From positions 23,255 to 87,254 of the forward strand of contig NZ_FMKA01000016.1 in assembly GCF_900096945.1 (NCBI RefSeq): a stretch of 64,000 nucleotides of DNA, written 5' to 3'. This DNA is from Anaerobium acetethylicum. Its GTDB lineage: Bacteria > Bacillota > Clostridia > Lachnospirales > Lachnospiraceae. The position numbers were made by a program, and so were the translations under genes. Under the pieces are notes generated by a model. That model had not been told where the DNA came from, made no database searches, and saw only the letters and a list, made by a program, of their open reading frames with translations. Shown piece by piece: positions 52,843-61,076 of this stretch (positions within the stretch are counted from its first letter, which is position 1; every line of letters begins with the position of its first letter).

Positions 52843-54525
52843 ATGAAATTGAACGGATCAGAAATAGTGATCGAATGTTTGAAAGAACAGGGTGTTGATA
52901 CTGTATTCGGATACCCGGGCGGTACAATACTTAACATATATGATGCGCTGTATAAGCACAGTGATGAAATCAGACATATCCTGACGTCGCATGAGCAGGG
53001 TGCTGCTCATGCAGCAGATGGATATGCACGCTCCACCGGGAAAGTCGGCGTATGTCTGGCTACTTCAGGCCCGGGCGCAACCAATCTTGTTACCGGAATC
53101 GCGACTGCTTATATGGACTCTGTGCCTCTGGTTGCGATTACAGCCAATGTTGCAGTTCCGCTTCTTGGAAGGGACAGTTTCCAGGAAATCGATATCGCAG
53201 GAGTCACAATGCCGATTACAAAACACAATTTTATTGTGAAAGATATTGCAATGCTGGCAGAGACCATTAGAAAAGCATTTGAGATCGCGCAGTCCGGAAG
53301 ACCGGGCCCTGTGCTTGTAGATATCACAAAAGATGTCACGGCAGCTACCATGAAATATACACCTGCCGTTCCTAAGAAGATAGAGAGAAAAACTGATGAA
53401 ATAAAGGAATCTGACATTGAAAAAGCCATCAAGCTGATCAACCAGTCCAAAAAGCCGTTTATCCTCGTTGGTGGCGGAGCGGTGATTTCAGGAGCAGCCG
53501 AAGAGGTGACTGAATTCGCACATAAGATACATTCGCCCGTTACGGACACGCTGATGGGCAAGGGTGCATTCAGCGGAGAGGACGAACTCTATACGGGAAT
53601 GCTTGGTATGCACGGAACCAAGACGGCAAACTTCGGCGTTACCGAATGCGACCTGCTTATTGCGATAGGAGCCAGGTTCAGCGACCGTGTTACGGGTAAT
53701 GCCAAAAAATTTGCATATAATGCAAAGATTCTGCAGATAGATGTTGATCCTGCGGAAATCAATAAGAACGTCCTCGTTGATGCAAGCATCACGGGAGATG
53801 TGAAGGAAATACTTGCAAAACTCAATATAAGGATCGAACAGCATAACAGGGAAGAATGGGTAGGCCATATCATGGAACTCAAAGAAAAATACCCACTTAA
53901 GTATAACCCTGAAATTCTTACCGGACCTTATGTGATTGAGGAACTCTACAGGATCACTGACGGGGATGCAGTCATCACTACAGAAGTTGGACAGCATCAG
54001 ATGTGGTCAGCCCAGTATTACAAATATAAAAAACCAAGGACGCTCATCACCTCCGGCGGTCTCGGAACAATGGGATACGGACTTGGAGCATGCATCGGCA
54101 CAAAGATAGCAAATCCAGACAAGATCGTTGTAAATATAGCAGGTGACGGCTGTTTCAGAATGAATATGAATGAGATCGCTACAGCAACACGCTATAATAT
54201 ACCGATTATCCAGATCGTATTGAATAACCATGTTTTGGGAATGGTCAGACAGTGGCAGACGCTGTTCTATGAAAAGAGATATTCGGCAACTGTTCTGAAT
54301 GACTCAGTGGATTTTGTTAAACTGGCCGAAGCTATGGGCGCTGAAGGAATCAAGGTCACAAAGAAAGAGGAAGTTGAACCAGCGATCAGAAAAGCAATCA
54401 GTCTGAACAAACCGGTGGTTATCGAATGTGTTATTGACAGCGATGATAAGGTATGGCCTATGGTGCCGGCTGGCGCTGCTATCGAAGAATCTTTCAACGA
54501 GGACGATCTTAAAAACAGGAAATAA
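52843..54525 (+). CDS. ilvB: Acetolactate synthase, catalytic subunit
   Basis: A 560-residue ThDP enzyme that makes acetolactate or acetohydroxybutyrate. It has VFGYPGGTILNIYDAL with the flexible part of the active site, the catalytic Glu in TSHEQGAAHAADGYARS, FQEIDIAGVTMPITKHN, and the ThDP-Mg motif GDGCFRMNMNEIATA. The length and FAD-binding centre (GARFSDRVTG) mark the anabolic form. No small subunit gene (ilvN) follows; the next gene is serC, so feedback regulation must come from elsewhere or is absent. Confidence 0.95.
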   Translation: MKLNGSEIVIECLKEQGVDTVFGYPGGTILNIYDALYKHSDEIRHILTSHEQGAAHAADGYARSTGKVGVCLATSGPGATNLVTGIATAYMDSVPLVAITANVAVPLLGRDSFQEIDIAGVTMPITKHNFIVKDIAMLAETIRKAFEIAQSGRPGPVLVDITKDVTAATMKYTPAVPKKIERKTDEIKESDIEKAIKLINQSKKPFILVGGGAVISGAAEEVTEFAHKIHSPVTDTLMGKGAFSGEDELYTGMLGMHGTKTANFGVTECDLLIAIGARFSDRVTGNAKKFAYNAKILQIDVDPAEINKNVLVDASITGDVKEILAKLNIRIEQHNREEWVGHIMELKEKYPLKYNPEILTGPYVIEELYRITDGDAVITTEVGQHQMWSAQYYKYKKPRTLITSGGLGTMGYGLGACIGTKIANPDKIVVNIAGDGCFRMNMNEIATATRYNIPIIQIVLNNHVLGMVRQWQTLFYEKRYSATVLNDSVDFVKLAEAMGAEGIKVTKKEEVEPAIRKAISLNKPVVIECVIDSDDKVWPMVPAGAAIEESFNEDDLKNRK

Positions 54526-54803
54526 TCCTCAGACACTGTGATGAAATACCTGGAATAAGCCGTTTTTAAAATTGATTATTAGAAAATATAATAAATGCAA
54601 ATGTTTTTTGCGAAAAAGTTATTAATGCTATTGACTATAATTTAACAAGAGCGTAAAATAAAATTAATTTAGAGGTCGGCCGGTTATTGGGGCGGAATGG
54701 ATCTTTAATTGATTTGGATCCTATGGCTTTAGCTCGGCAAAAGAGTAAAGCAGGTAGAGTACAGAGACTAATAAATATTGTGATTAAACAAGGAGGAAAA
54801 AAA
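54526..54803. other. Intergenic region between ilvB and serC
   Basis: About 280 bases without a gene or a clear terminator. The first half is AT-rich with a possible -10 (TATAAT near 54636); the second has GGATC(C)/GGCTTTAGCTC patches that do not fold into a recognised riboswitch. AAGGAGG lies before the serC start. Confidence 0.35.
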
Positions 54804-55889
54804 GTGAGTAGAGTGTACAATTTTTCAGCAGGACCAGCGGTGTTGCCTGAATCAGTTTTAAAAGAAGCAGCAGCAGAGATGTTAGAATATAAGGGAACCG
54901 GAATGTCGGTTATGGAAATGAGTCACCGTTCGAAAGCTTATGAAGAAATCATTAAGACTGCAGAGCAGGACTTACGTGATCTGATGAACATTCCTGATAA
55001 TTATAAAGTATTATTCCTCCAGGGCGGTGCATCACAGCAGTTTGCCATGATTCCTATGAATCTTATGAAGAACAAGGTTGCAGATTATATTGTTACAGGA
55101 CAGTGGGCTAAGAAGGCATATGAAGAAGGAAAAATCTATGGCAAAGCAAACTGTATCGCATCTTCAGCAGACAAGACTTTTTCCTATATTCCAGACTGCT
55201 CAGATCTTCCGATCAGCGAAGATGCAGACTATGTATATATCTGTGAAAACAACACGATCTATGGAACAAAATTCAAGACGCTTCCTAATACAAAAGGAAA
55301 AACGCTTGTATCAGATGTTTCATCCTGCTTCCTTTCAGAACCAGTAGATGTATCAAAATATGGCATCATCTACGGCGGAGTGCAGAAAAACATAGGACCA
55401 GCAGGTGTTGTTATCGTTATCATCAGAGAAGACCTGATCACTGAAGATACACTTTCAGGAACGCCAACAATGTTGAAATACAAGATTCATGCAGACAATG
55501 AGTCACTTTACAATACTCCGCCTGCATACGGCATCTATATCTGCGGCAAGGTATTCAAATGGCTCAAAGAAATGGGCGGTCTTGAAAAAATGAAGGAACA
55601 CAACGAAAAGAAAGCTGCCATTCTTTATGATTTCTTAGACCAGAGCAAGATGTTCAAAGGTACAGTTGTGAAAGAAGATCGTTCACTGATGAATGTTCCT
55701 TTCGTAACCGGAAGCGATGAACTTGATGCGAAATTTATCAAGGAAGCGAAAGCGGCAGGATTTGAAAACTTAAAAGGACATAGAAGCGTTGGTGGTATGA
55801 GAGCAAGCATCTACAATGCAATGCCGATTGAAGGCGTTAAGGCACTTGTGGAATTCATGGGTAAATTCGAAGCAGAAAATTCAAAATAG
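54804..55889 (+). CDS. serC: Phosphoserine aminotransferase
   Basis: A 361-residue PLP enzyme that makes 3-phosphoserine from phosphohydroxypyruvate and glutamate. It begins SRVYNFSAGPAVLPESVL, then GTGMSVMEMSHRS, LFLQGGASQQFAM and the PLP lysine in YGGVQKNIGPAGV. The start is GTG 54804, set by AAGGAGG; the frame is open further upstream, but the family starts here. serA follows after 18 bases, so these form an operon for serine synthesis. Confidence 0.96.
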   Translation: MSRVYNFSAGPAVLPESVLKEAAAEMLEYKGTGMSVMEMSHRSKAYEEIIKTAEQDLRDLMNIPDNYKVLFLQGGASQQFAMIPMNLMKNKVADYIVTGQWAKKAYEEGKIYGKANCIASSADKTFSYIPDCSDLPISEDADYVYICENNTIYGTKFKTLPNTKGKTLVSDVSSCFLSEPVDVSKYGIIYGGVQKNIGPAGVVIVIIREDLITEDTLSGTPTMLKYKIHADNESLYNTPPAYGIYICGKVFKWLKEMGGLEKMKEHNEKKAAILYDFLDQSKMFKGTVVKEDRSLMNVPFVTGSDELDAKFIKEAKAAGFENLKGHRSVGGMRASIYNAMPIEGVKALVEFMGKFEAENSK

Positions 55890-55907
55890 ACAGCCGGAGG
55901 TATTTAT

Positions 55908-57071
55908 ATGTTTAAGATCAATTGTTTGAATCCGATAGCCGCTGTGGGTATGGATTTGTTTTCAGATAAATATACAGTTACAGAGGATTTTGCACAGGCA
56001 GATGCAGCACTTGTAAGAAGTGCAAGCGTTCATGAACTGGAGCTTTCTGAACAGCTTCAGGCAATAGCAAGAGCTGGAGCAGGCGTCAACAATATTCCGC
56101 TTGATAAATGCGCAGACAAGGGCATTGTGGTATTCAATACTCCTGGAGCAAATGCAAACGGCGTAAAAGAACTTGTAATCGCCGGACTTCTTCTGGCATC
56201 ACGTGACATCGTAGGCGGAATCAACTGGGTTCAGTCAGTAAAAGATGATGAAAACGTTGCTAAACTTGCAGAAAAGAATAAATCGAAATTTGCAGGAACT
56301 GAAATCAAAGGAAAGAAACTTGGTATTATAGGACTTGGAGCAATCGGCGTTCTTGTTGCAAATGCAGCAAACCGTCTCGGTATGCAGGTGTATGGCTATG
56401 ATCCTTTTATCTCTGTAGATGCTGCATGGAATCTTTCAAGGGATATCAAACACATCAATAATGTGGAAGATATCTACAAAGAATGCGATTTCATTACAGT
56501 GCATGTTCCGCTGCTTGACAGCACAAAGAAGATGATCAACAAAGAAGCAATCAGCATGATGAAGGACAATGTTGTAATCCTTAATTTTGCAAGGGATCTT
56601 CTCGTTGATGAAGTTGACATGGGAGAGGCATTAGCTGCAGGAAAAGTGAAAAAATATGTAACTGATTTCCCGAATCCGACAACAGCAGGAATGCCGGGAG
56701 CACTTGTTATTCCTCATCTCGGAGCTTCTACAGAAGAATCAGAAGACAACTGCGCAATCATGGCTGTCAAAGAAATCAAGGAATACCTGGAAAACGGAAA
56801 TATCAAAAATTCCGTTAACTATCCAGCATGTGATATGGGGATATGCACATCGGCTGTCCGTATTGCAATCAATCACAAGAATATACCGAACATGCTTGGA
56901 CAGTTCACAAGCATTCTGGCTTCAGCCGGAGTGAATATCTCTGACATGATCAATAAGAGCAGGGGTAATTATGCGTATTCGTTACTTGACGCAGAAACTG
57001 CAGTTGCAGATGATGTAATAAGCCAGTTAAAAGCAATTGACGGAGTTTTAAAAATAAGAGTAATCAAATAA
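55908..57071 (+). CDS. serA: D-3-phosphoglycerate dehydrogenase
   Basis: A 387-residue NAD-dependent dehydrogenase, first step of serine synthesis. Pieces: RAGAGVNNIPLDKC, NTPGANANGVKELV, the Rossmann loop GIIGLGAIGVLVANAA, the catalytic ARDLLVDE and HLGASTEESEDN. The C-terminal ~80 residues form an ACT domain (NMLGQFTSILASAGVNI), the likely serine sensor. It lacks the intervening domain found in the long form. It is followed by a terminator-like hairpin before the DUF1015 gene. Confidence 0.95.
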   Translation: MFKINCLNPIAAVGMDLFSDKYTVTEDFAQADAALVRSASVHELELSEQLQAIARAGAGVNNIPLDKCADKGIVVFNTPGANANGVKELVIAGLLLASRDIVGGINWVQSVKDDENVAKLAEKNKSKFAGTEIKGKKLGIIGLGAIGVLVANAANRLGMQVYGYDPFISVDAAWNLSRDIKHINNVEDIYKECDFITVHVPLLDSTKKMINKEAISMMKDNVVILNFARDLLVDEVDMGEALAAGKVKKYVTDFPNPTTAGMPGALVIPHLGASTEESEDNCAIMAVKEIKEYLENGNIKNSVNYPACDMGICTSAVRIAINHKNIPNMLGQFTSILASAGVNISDMINKSRGNYAYSLLDAETAVADDVISQLKAIDGVLKIRVIK

Positions 57072-57118
57072 GATATAGCGGAGTCGGCAAGGCCATCTGG
57101 CCTCCCGGTGCGGCTTAT

Positions 57119-57165
57119 AAATAATCCGGTTATTATTTTAAATAGTAATCGGATTATTTTTCAGA
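57119..57165 (+). terminator. Intrinsic terminator after serA
   Basis: AAATAATCCGGTTATTA paired with TAGTAATCGGATTATTT across TTTTAAA, then TTTC. The paired core AAATAATCC is exact; a few mismatches lie in the upper stem. Partial read-through into the next gene is possible. Confidence 0.7.
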
Positions 57166-57215
57166 TATCAAGACATTGGAAAACAGAAAAAAGTAATTTA
57201 ACAGGAGTGATAGAT

Positions 57216-58457
57216 ATGGCGATAGTGAAACCGTTCAAGTGCATCAGGCCTAGACAGGACCTGGCTTCTAAAATAGCAGCATTACCGTATGATGTATATA
57301 ACAGGAACGAAGCTTTAGAAGAAGTTAAAAAGGAGCCGCTTTCATTTTTGAAAATCGACAGGGCAGAAACCCAGTTTGATGACTCGGTCGATACTTATGA
57401 TGAAAGGGTTTATCAGAGAGCACATTCCACATTATGGGGAATGATTGAAGAAGGTCTTTTTGAACAGGATGGAAAAAAATGCTATTATATATATGAGCTG
57501 ACAATGGCTGGAAGAGCCCAGACAGGTATCGTAGCATGTGCGTCAATTGACGATTACGAAAACAATATCATTAAAAAGCACGAAAACACAAGGGCTGACA
57601 AGGAAATCGACCGAATCAACCATGTGAACATCTGCAACGCACAGACTGGCCCGATTTTTCTGGCTTACCGCTCTAATGAAGCGATAAACGCCGTAATAGA
57701 GGCTGTCAGACAGAATGCTCCGGTTTACGACTTTACATCGGATGACGGTGTTAGGCATGCAGTATGGAAAATAGAAGAAGACAGTAAAATAAATGCGGTT
57801 GGGGATGCTTTTGCGGCGATTAACGATATTTATATAGCTGACGGTCACCACAGGGCTGCTTCGGCGGTTAAAGTCGGAAAAATGAGAAGAGAAGCAAATC
57901 CTGGATATACCGGAGAAGAGGAGTTCAACTTCTTCCTTTCTGTGCTGTTTCCGAACGATCAGCTTATGATATTGCCATATAACAGGGTTGTTAAGGATCT
58001 GAACGGCCTTTCCAGGGTAGAATTCCTTTCAAGAGTTGGAGAACTGTTTGAAATCGAAAACCTTGGAACGAAAGCATATGCGCCTGAATCGAAAGGCTGC
58101 TTTGGAATGTTTCTTGAAAAAGAGTGGTACAAACTGGCTGCGCATAAGAATCTACTTTCAGAGGACCCTGTAGAAGGGCTGGATGTCTCAATACTCCAGA
58201 ACAGCATTCTGGCTCCGATTCTTGGTATAGGAGATCCCCGTACGGATAAAAGAATTGATTTTATTGGTGGGATAAGGGGTCTTGAAGAACTGGAGAAAAG
58301 AGCTGGATCAGATATGAAATTGGCGTTTTCCATGTATCCTACATCAATTGATGAACTGTTTGCGGTGTCTGATGCAAATCTGCTGATGCCACCCAAATCC
58401 ACATGGTTTGAACCTAAGCTTAGAAGCGGATTATTTATACACAGCCTGAGCGAATAG
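57216..58457 (+). CDS. DUF1015 family protein linked to serine synthesis
   Basis: A 413-residue soluble protein of the DUF1015 family. It opens VKPFKCIRPRQDLASKIAALPYDVYN and carries KHENTRADKEIDRINH and the motif IADGHHRAASA (DGHHR near residue 214), then FFLSVLFPNDQLMILPYNR. DGHHR is shared with ParB/Srx-fold serine kinases such as SerK and SbnI. DUF1015 genes often follow serC-serA in anaerobes, as here, and no serB is in the window. A role in serine or phosphoserine metabolism is therefore a reasonable inference. Start follows ACAGGAGTGA. Confidence 0.8.
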   Translation: MAIVKPFKCIRPRQDLASKIAALPYDVYNRNEALEEVKKEPLSFLKIDRAETQFDDSVDTYDERVYQRAHSTLWGMIEEGLFEQDGKKCYYIYELTMAGRAQTGIVACASIDDYENNIIKKHENTRADKEIDRINHVNICNAQTGPIFLAYRSNEAINAVIEAVRQNAPVYDFTSDDGVRHAVWKIEEDSKINAVGDAFAAINDIYIADGHHRAASAVKVGKMRREANPGYTGEEEFNFFLSVLFPNDQLMILPYNRVVKDLNGLSRVEFLSRVGELFEIENLGTKAYAPESKGCFGMFLEKEWYKLAAHKNLLSEDPVEGLDVSILQNSILAPILGIGDPRTDKRIDFIGGIRGLEELEKRAGSDMKLAFSMYPTSIDELFAVSDANLLMPPKSTWFEPKLRSGLFIHSLSE

Positions 58458-58474
58458 AATACAAGAAATACCAG

Positions 58475-58510
58475 CCCCGCGGAAAATTTCTTTTCCTGCG
58501 GGGATTTTTA
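58475..58510 (+). terminator. Intrinsic terminator after the DUF1015 gene
   Basis: CCCCGCGGAAAA, loop TTTC, TTTTCCTGCGGGG with a one-base bulge, then ATTTTTA. Confidence 0.88.
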
Positions 58511-58718
58511 GTGCAATAGCCATTAGATTTCATGAGGTCTGGATGAAAAATATGGATAATGGGTATCGTTTCTGATAAAATATAGAAAATGCCTGTGGGC
58601 AAAAAAGCGTCAGGCAGAAAAGGAGCATTTGTTTGATGGAAAACAAATGAAATCATGCTATGGATGACGTTGGATAAATAGTTGTCAAGAAATATTGAAA
58701 AGAATGAGAGGTAGAAAA

Positions 58719-59492
58719 ATGAAAAAGAAAATTTTAATTTTAGGAATGGTATTATGTATGTTTGCAGGAGTGGCTGCATGCGCAAAGGAAGACAAGGTTT
58801 CGAAAACAACCCAGGAGGAGACTGCAGAGGAGAAGGAAACGACAGAGGAGAAGGAAGCAACAGAGGCAGAAGAATCTTCAGAGGATACAAAAGAGACAGG
58901 TGATGCAGGGCAGTTCCTTGCACCTGAAACAGGCGAAACGGTTGCTGAAATGACAGTGAAGGATCACGGAATCATAAAAATCAGGTTTTTTAATGAAATA
59001 GCACCAAAGGCAGTTGAAAACTTTATAACCCACGCCAAGGAAGGCTACTATGATGGTCTGACGTTCCACAGGGTAATGAATGACTTCATGATACAGGGGG
59101 GAGATCCTTCCGGTAATGGAACAGGCGGCGAAAGTATATGGGGTAAAAATTTCGAAGATGAGTTTTCCTATCTTCTTTTCCCTTGCAGAGGTTCGTTGTG
59201 TATGGCGAATGCAGGCGAAAATACAAATGGAAGCCAGTTTTTTATAGTTCAGACAGGAGCAGTTGATGCCGATATAATAACACAGATGGAAGAGGCGGAT
59301 TTTCCGGAATCCACAATACAAAATTATGAAAACAATGGAGGAACGCCATGGTTATGGGGAAAACATACGGTTTTCGGACAGGTGTTTGAAGGACTTGAGA
59401 TAGTTGATGCAATCGCCCTTACAGAAACAGACAGTAATGACAAGCCTCTTACTCCGGTCGTTATAGAAAAAATCGAAATTAAGGAATATTAA
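58719..59492 (+). CDS. Cyclophilin-type peptidyl-prolyl isomerase lipoprotein
   Basis: A 257-residue secreted lipoprotein: signal peptide and lipobox AAC at about residues 17-20, a Glu/Thr-rich linker (about 25-62), and a cyclophilin domain (about 75-257). Active-site parts include TFHRVMNDFMIQGGDPSGNG, the SLCMANAGENTNGSQFFI region and HTVFGQVFEGLEIVD. It helps proteins fold on the outer face of the membrane by Pro isomerisation. Start 58719 follows GAGAGG; an in-frame ATG at 58695 would place eight extra residues before the signal peptide. Confidence 0.93.
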   Translation: MKKKILILGMVLCMFAGVAACAKEDKVSKTTQEETAEEKETTEEKEATEAEESSEDTKETGDAGQFLAPETGETVAEMTVKDHGIIKIRFFNEIAPKAVENFITHAKEGYYDGLTFHRVMNDFMIQGGDPSGNGTGGESIWGKNFEDEFSYLLFPCRGSLCMANAGENTNGSQFFIVQTGAVDADIITQMEEADFPESTIQNYENNGGTPWLWGKHTVFGQVFEGLEIVDAIALTETDSNDKPLTPVVIEKIEIKEY

Positions 59493-59551
59493 AGTACGGA
59501 AACTGTGATGCGAATAAGGATATCCGCATATGTTACATTGGTGAAATACAG

Positions 59552-59694
59552 GTAACTGTTCAGAACACCTGTTTTGCGAGGCGTTTTTATGCTGACTTTG
59601 CATAAAAACCTGAGTTATGTATGCGCCAAATTGCTGGTTTTGCAATTTGTGTGCATCATCTGTGACTATGAAGGACGTAGTCCCGAAAAGTTAC
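59552..59694 (+). mobile_element. MITE-like repeat, copy 4 (143 bp)
   Basis: GTAACTGTTCAGAACACCTGT at the left and AGTTAC at the right, flanked by AAATACAG (59544-59551) and AAATACTG (59695-59702), an 8-bp direct repeat with one difference. It shares GCGAGGCGTTTTTATGCTG, CCAAATTGCTGGTTTTGCAA and ATGAAGGAC blocks with the copy at 7108. It has an open frame (from 59574 or the ATG at 59589) that runs in phase into the next gene. Confidence 0.75.
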
Positions 59695-59723
59695 AAATAC
59701 TGGAAAGAAGGAGCTTGCCAGAT

Positions 59724-60290
59724 ATGAGAGCGAAACGAATAGAAAATCAGGGAAACGAGAAAATAATAATAGGCGGTTTTGAATTTGCTGATGAAAAATC
59801 TGCCTTCGAAGCAAAAAGAGAATTAGAAGGAATAGAATATGTGACAGGCAGGGCGAATTTCGAAAGTCCTGAAGCAGCACTGAGTGTTTATGATAAAATC
59901 ATAGAGAAAAAGCTGTTCAAAACACCTGTTGGATACAGCTATCTATATGAGGTTCAGAAATATCTAAAATCTTCGGGGGTTGTCGATCAAAGCAGGATTG
60001 TAGCAATACCTGCAGACATGGCATCAGAAGAGGAAAAGAAAGACATATATCAAAACGATAGTGCGGATTGTTATAGAAAAAGATACAGGTTTTCATTATA
60101 TCTGAATGTAATAATGATTTTTATTATCATTGCAATGTTTTATATAACATTAACCGGCGAGAACCTGAACATTATTAATTATAAAAACCATCTTACCGAC
60201 AAGTATGCGGAATGGGATCAGGAACTGACAGAAAGAGAGGCTGCTGTCAGGTCTCTCGAACAGAAATATGAAGGACAAAGTCCTGAATGA
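59724..60290 (+). CDS. Small membrane protein of unknown function
   Basis: A 188-residue protein I do not recognise. The N-terminal ~125 residues look cytoplasmic, with a pattern of KIIIGGFEFADEKSAFEAKRELEGIEYVTGRANFE and LFKTPVGYSYLYEVQKYLKSSG; one membrane helix is at about 127-147 (FSLYLNVIMIFIIIAMFYITL). The short outside tail is charged and probably coiled (WDQELTEREAAVRSLEQKYEG). Start 59724 follows GAAGGAG and avoids the in-frame repeat-derived extension from 59574. It lies just upstream of the two-component system with its own gap. Confidence 0.75.
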   Translation: MRAKRIENQGNEKIIIGGFEFADEKSAFEAKRELEGIEYVTGRANFESPEAALSVYDKIIEKKLFKTPVGYSYLYEVQKYLKSSGVVDQSRIVAIPADMASEEEKKDIYQNDSADCYRKRYRFSLYLNVIMIFIIIAMFYITLTGENLNIINYKNHLTDKYAEWDQELTEREAAVRSLEQKYEGQSPE

Positions 60291-60398
60291 TTACAATTCA
60301 CAAAGAATACATATTTATCTGCTATAATCGCACGTAAGACAAGACAGCAAATATACGCTTTTTGTGATTTGTATATTGATATTATGGAGGTTGTGATA

Positions 60399-61076
60399 AT
60401 GGATCAATTGAAAATACTCGTGGTGGATGATGAAGCCAGGATGAGAAAACTGGTAAAGGATTTTCTTGTAAAACAGAATTTTGAAGTACTGGAGGCAGAG
60501 GATGGAGCAAAAGCTCTCGAGATTTTCTATGCTGAAAAAGAGATAGCTTTGATTATATTGGATGTCATGATGCCTAAAGTTGACGGATGGCAGGTATGCC
60601 GGGAAATCAGAGAATATTCGAAAGTCCCCATTATTATGCTGACAGCAAAGAGCGATGAGAGAGATGAACTTCAGGGGTTTGAAATTGGGGTCGATGAATA
60701 CATATCGAAACCTTTCAGTCCGAAGATTCTTGTGGCCCGCGTAGAGGCGCTGTTAAGAAGAGCTAATGTTATAAGCCAGGAGGAAACGGTCAGTATCGGA
60801 GGAATCGCAGTAAATAAGGCGGCACATACGGTGACGATAGACACAGAACCAGTGGAACTCAGCTTTAAAGAATTCGAGCTTCTGACATATTTCATGGAAA
60901 ATCAGGGAATAGCCTTATCCAGAGAAAAGATTCTGAACCATGTATGGAATTATGACTATTTTGGAGATGCGAGGACGATAGATACCCATGTCAAGAAGCT
61001 GCGAAGCAAGCTTGGCGACAAGGGCGAATATATAAAAACGATCTGGGGCATGGGCTATAAATTTGAGGTGGTTTAA
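60399..61076 (+). CDS. OmpR/PhoB-family response regulator
   Basis: A 225-residue regulator. Receiver domain: acidic pair D10-D11, phospho-acceptor D55 in LIILDVMMPK, T82 in MLTAKSD, K104 in ISKPFSP. The DNA-binding winged helix (about 130-225) has FKEFELLTYFMENQG, SREKILNHVWNYDYFGD, and the C-terminal TIWGMGYKFEVV. Start 60399 follows GGAGG. Its stop overlaps the start of the kinase (TAATG), so they are coupled. Targets are unknown; the kinase partner is next. Confidence 0.96.
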   Translation: MDQLKILVVDDEARMRKLVKDFLVKQNFEVLEAEDGAKALEIFYAEKEIALIILDVMMPKVDGWQVCREIREYSKVPIIMLTAKSDERDELQGFEIGVDEYISKPFSPKILVARVEALLRRANVISQEETVSIGGIAVNKAAHTVTIDTEPVELSFKEFELLTYFMENQGIALSREKILNHVWNYDYFGDARTIDTHVKKLRSKLGDKGEYIKTIWGMGYKFEVV

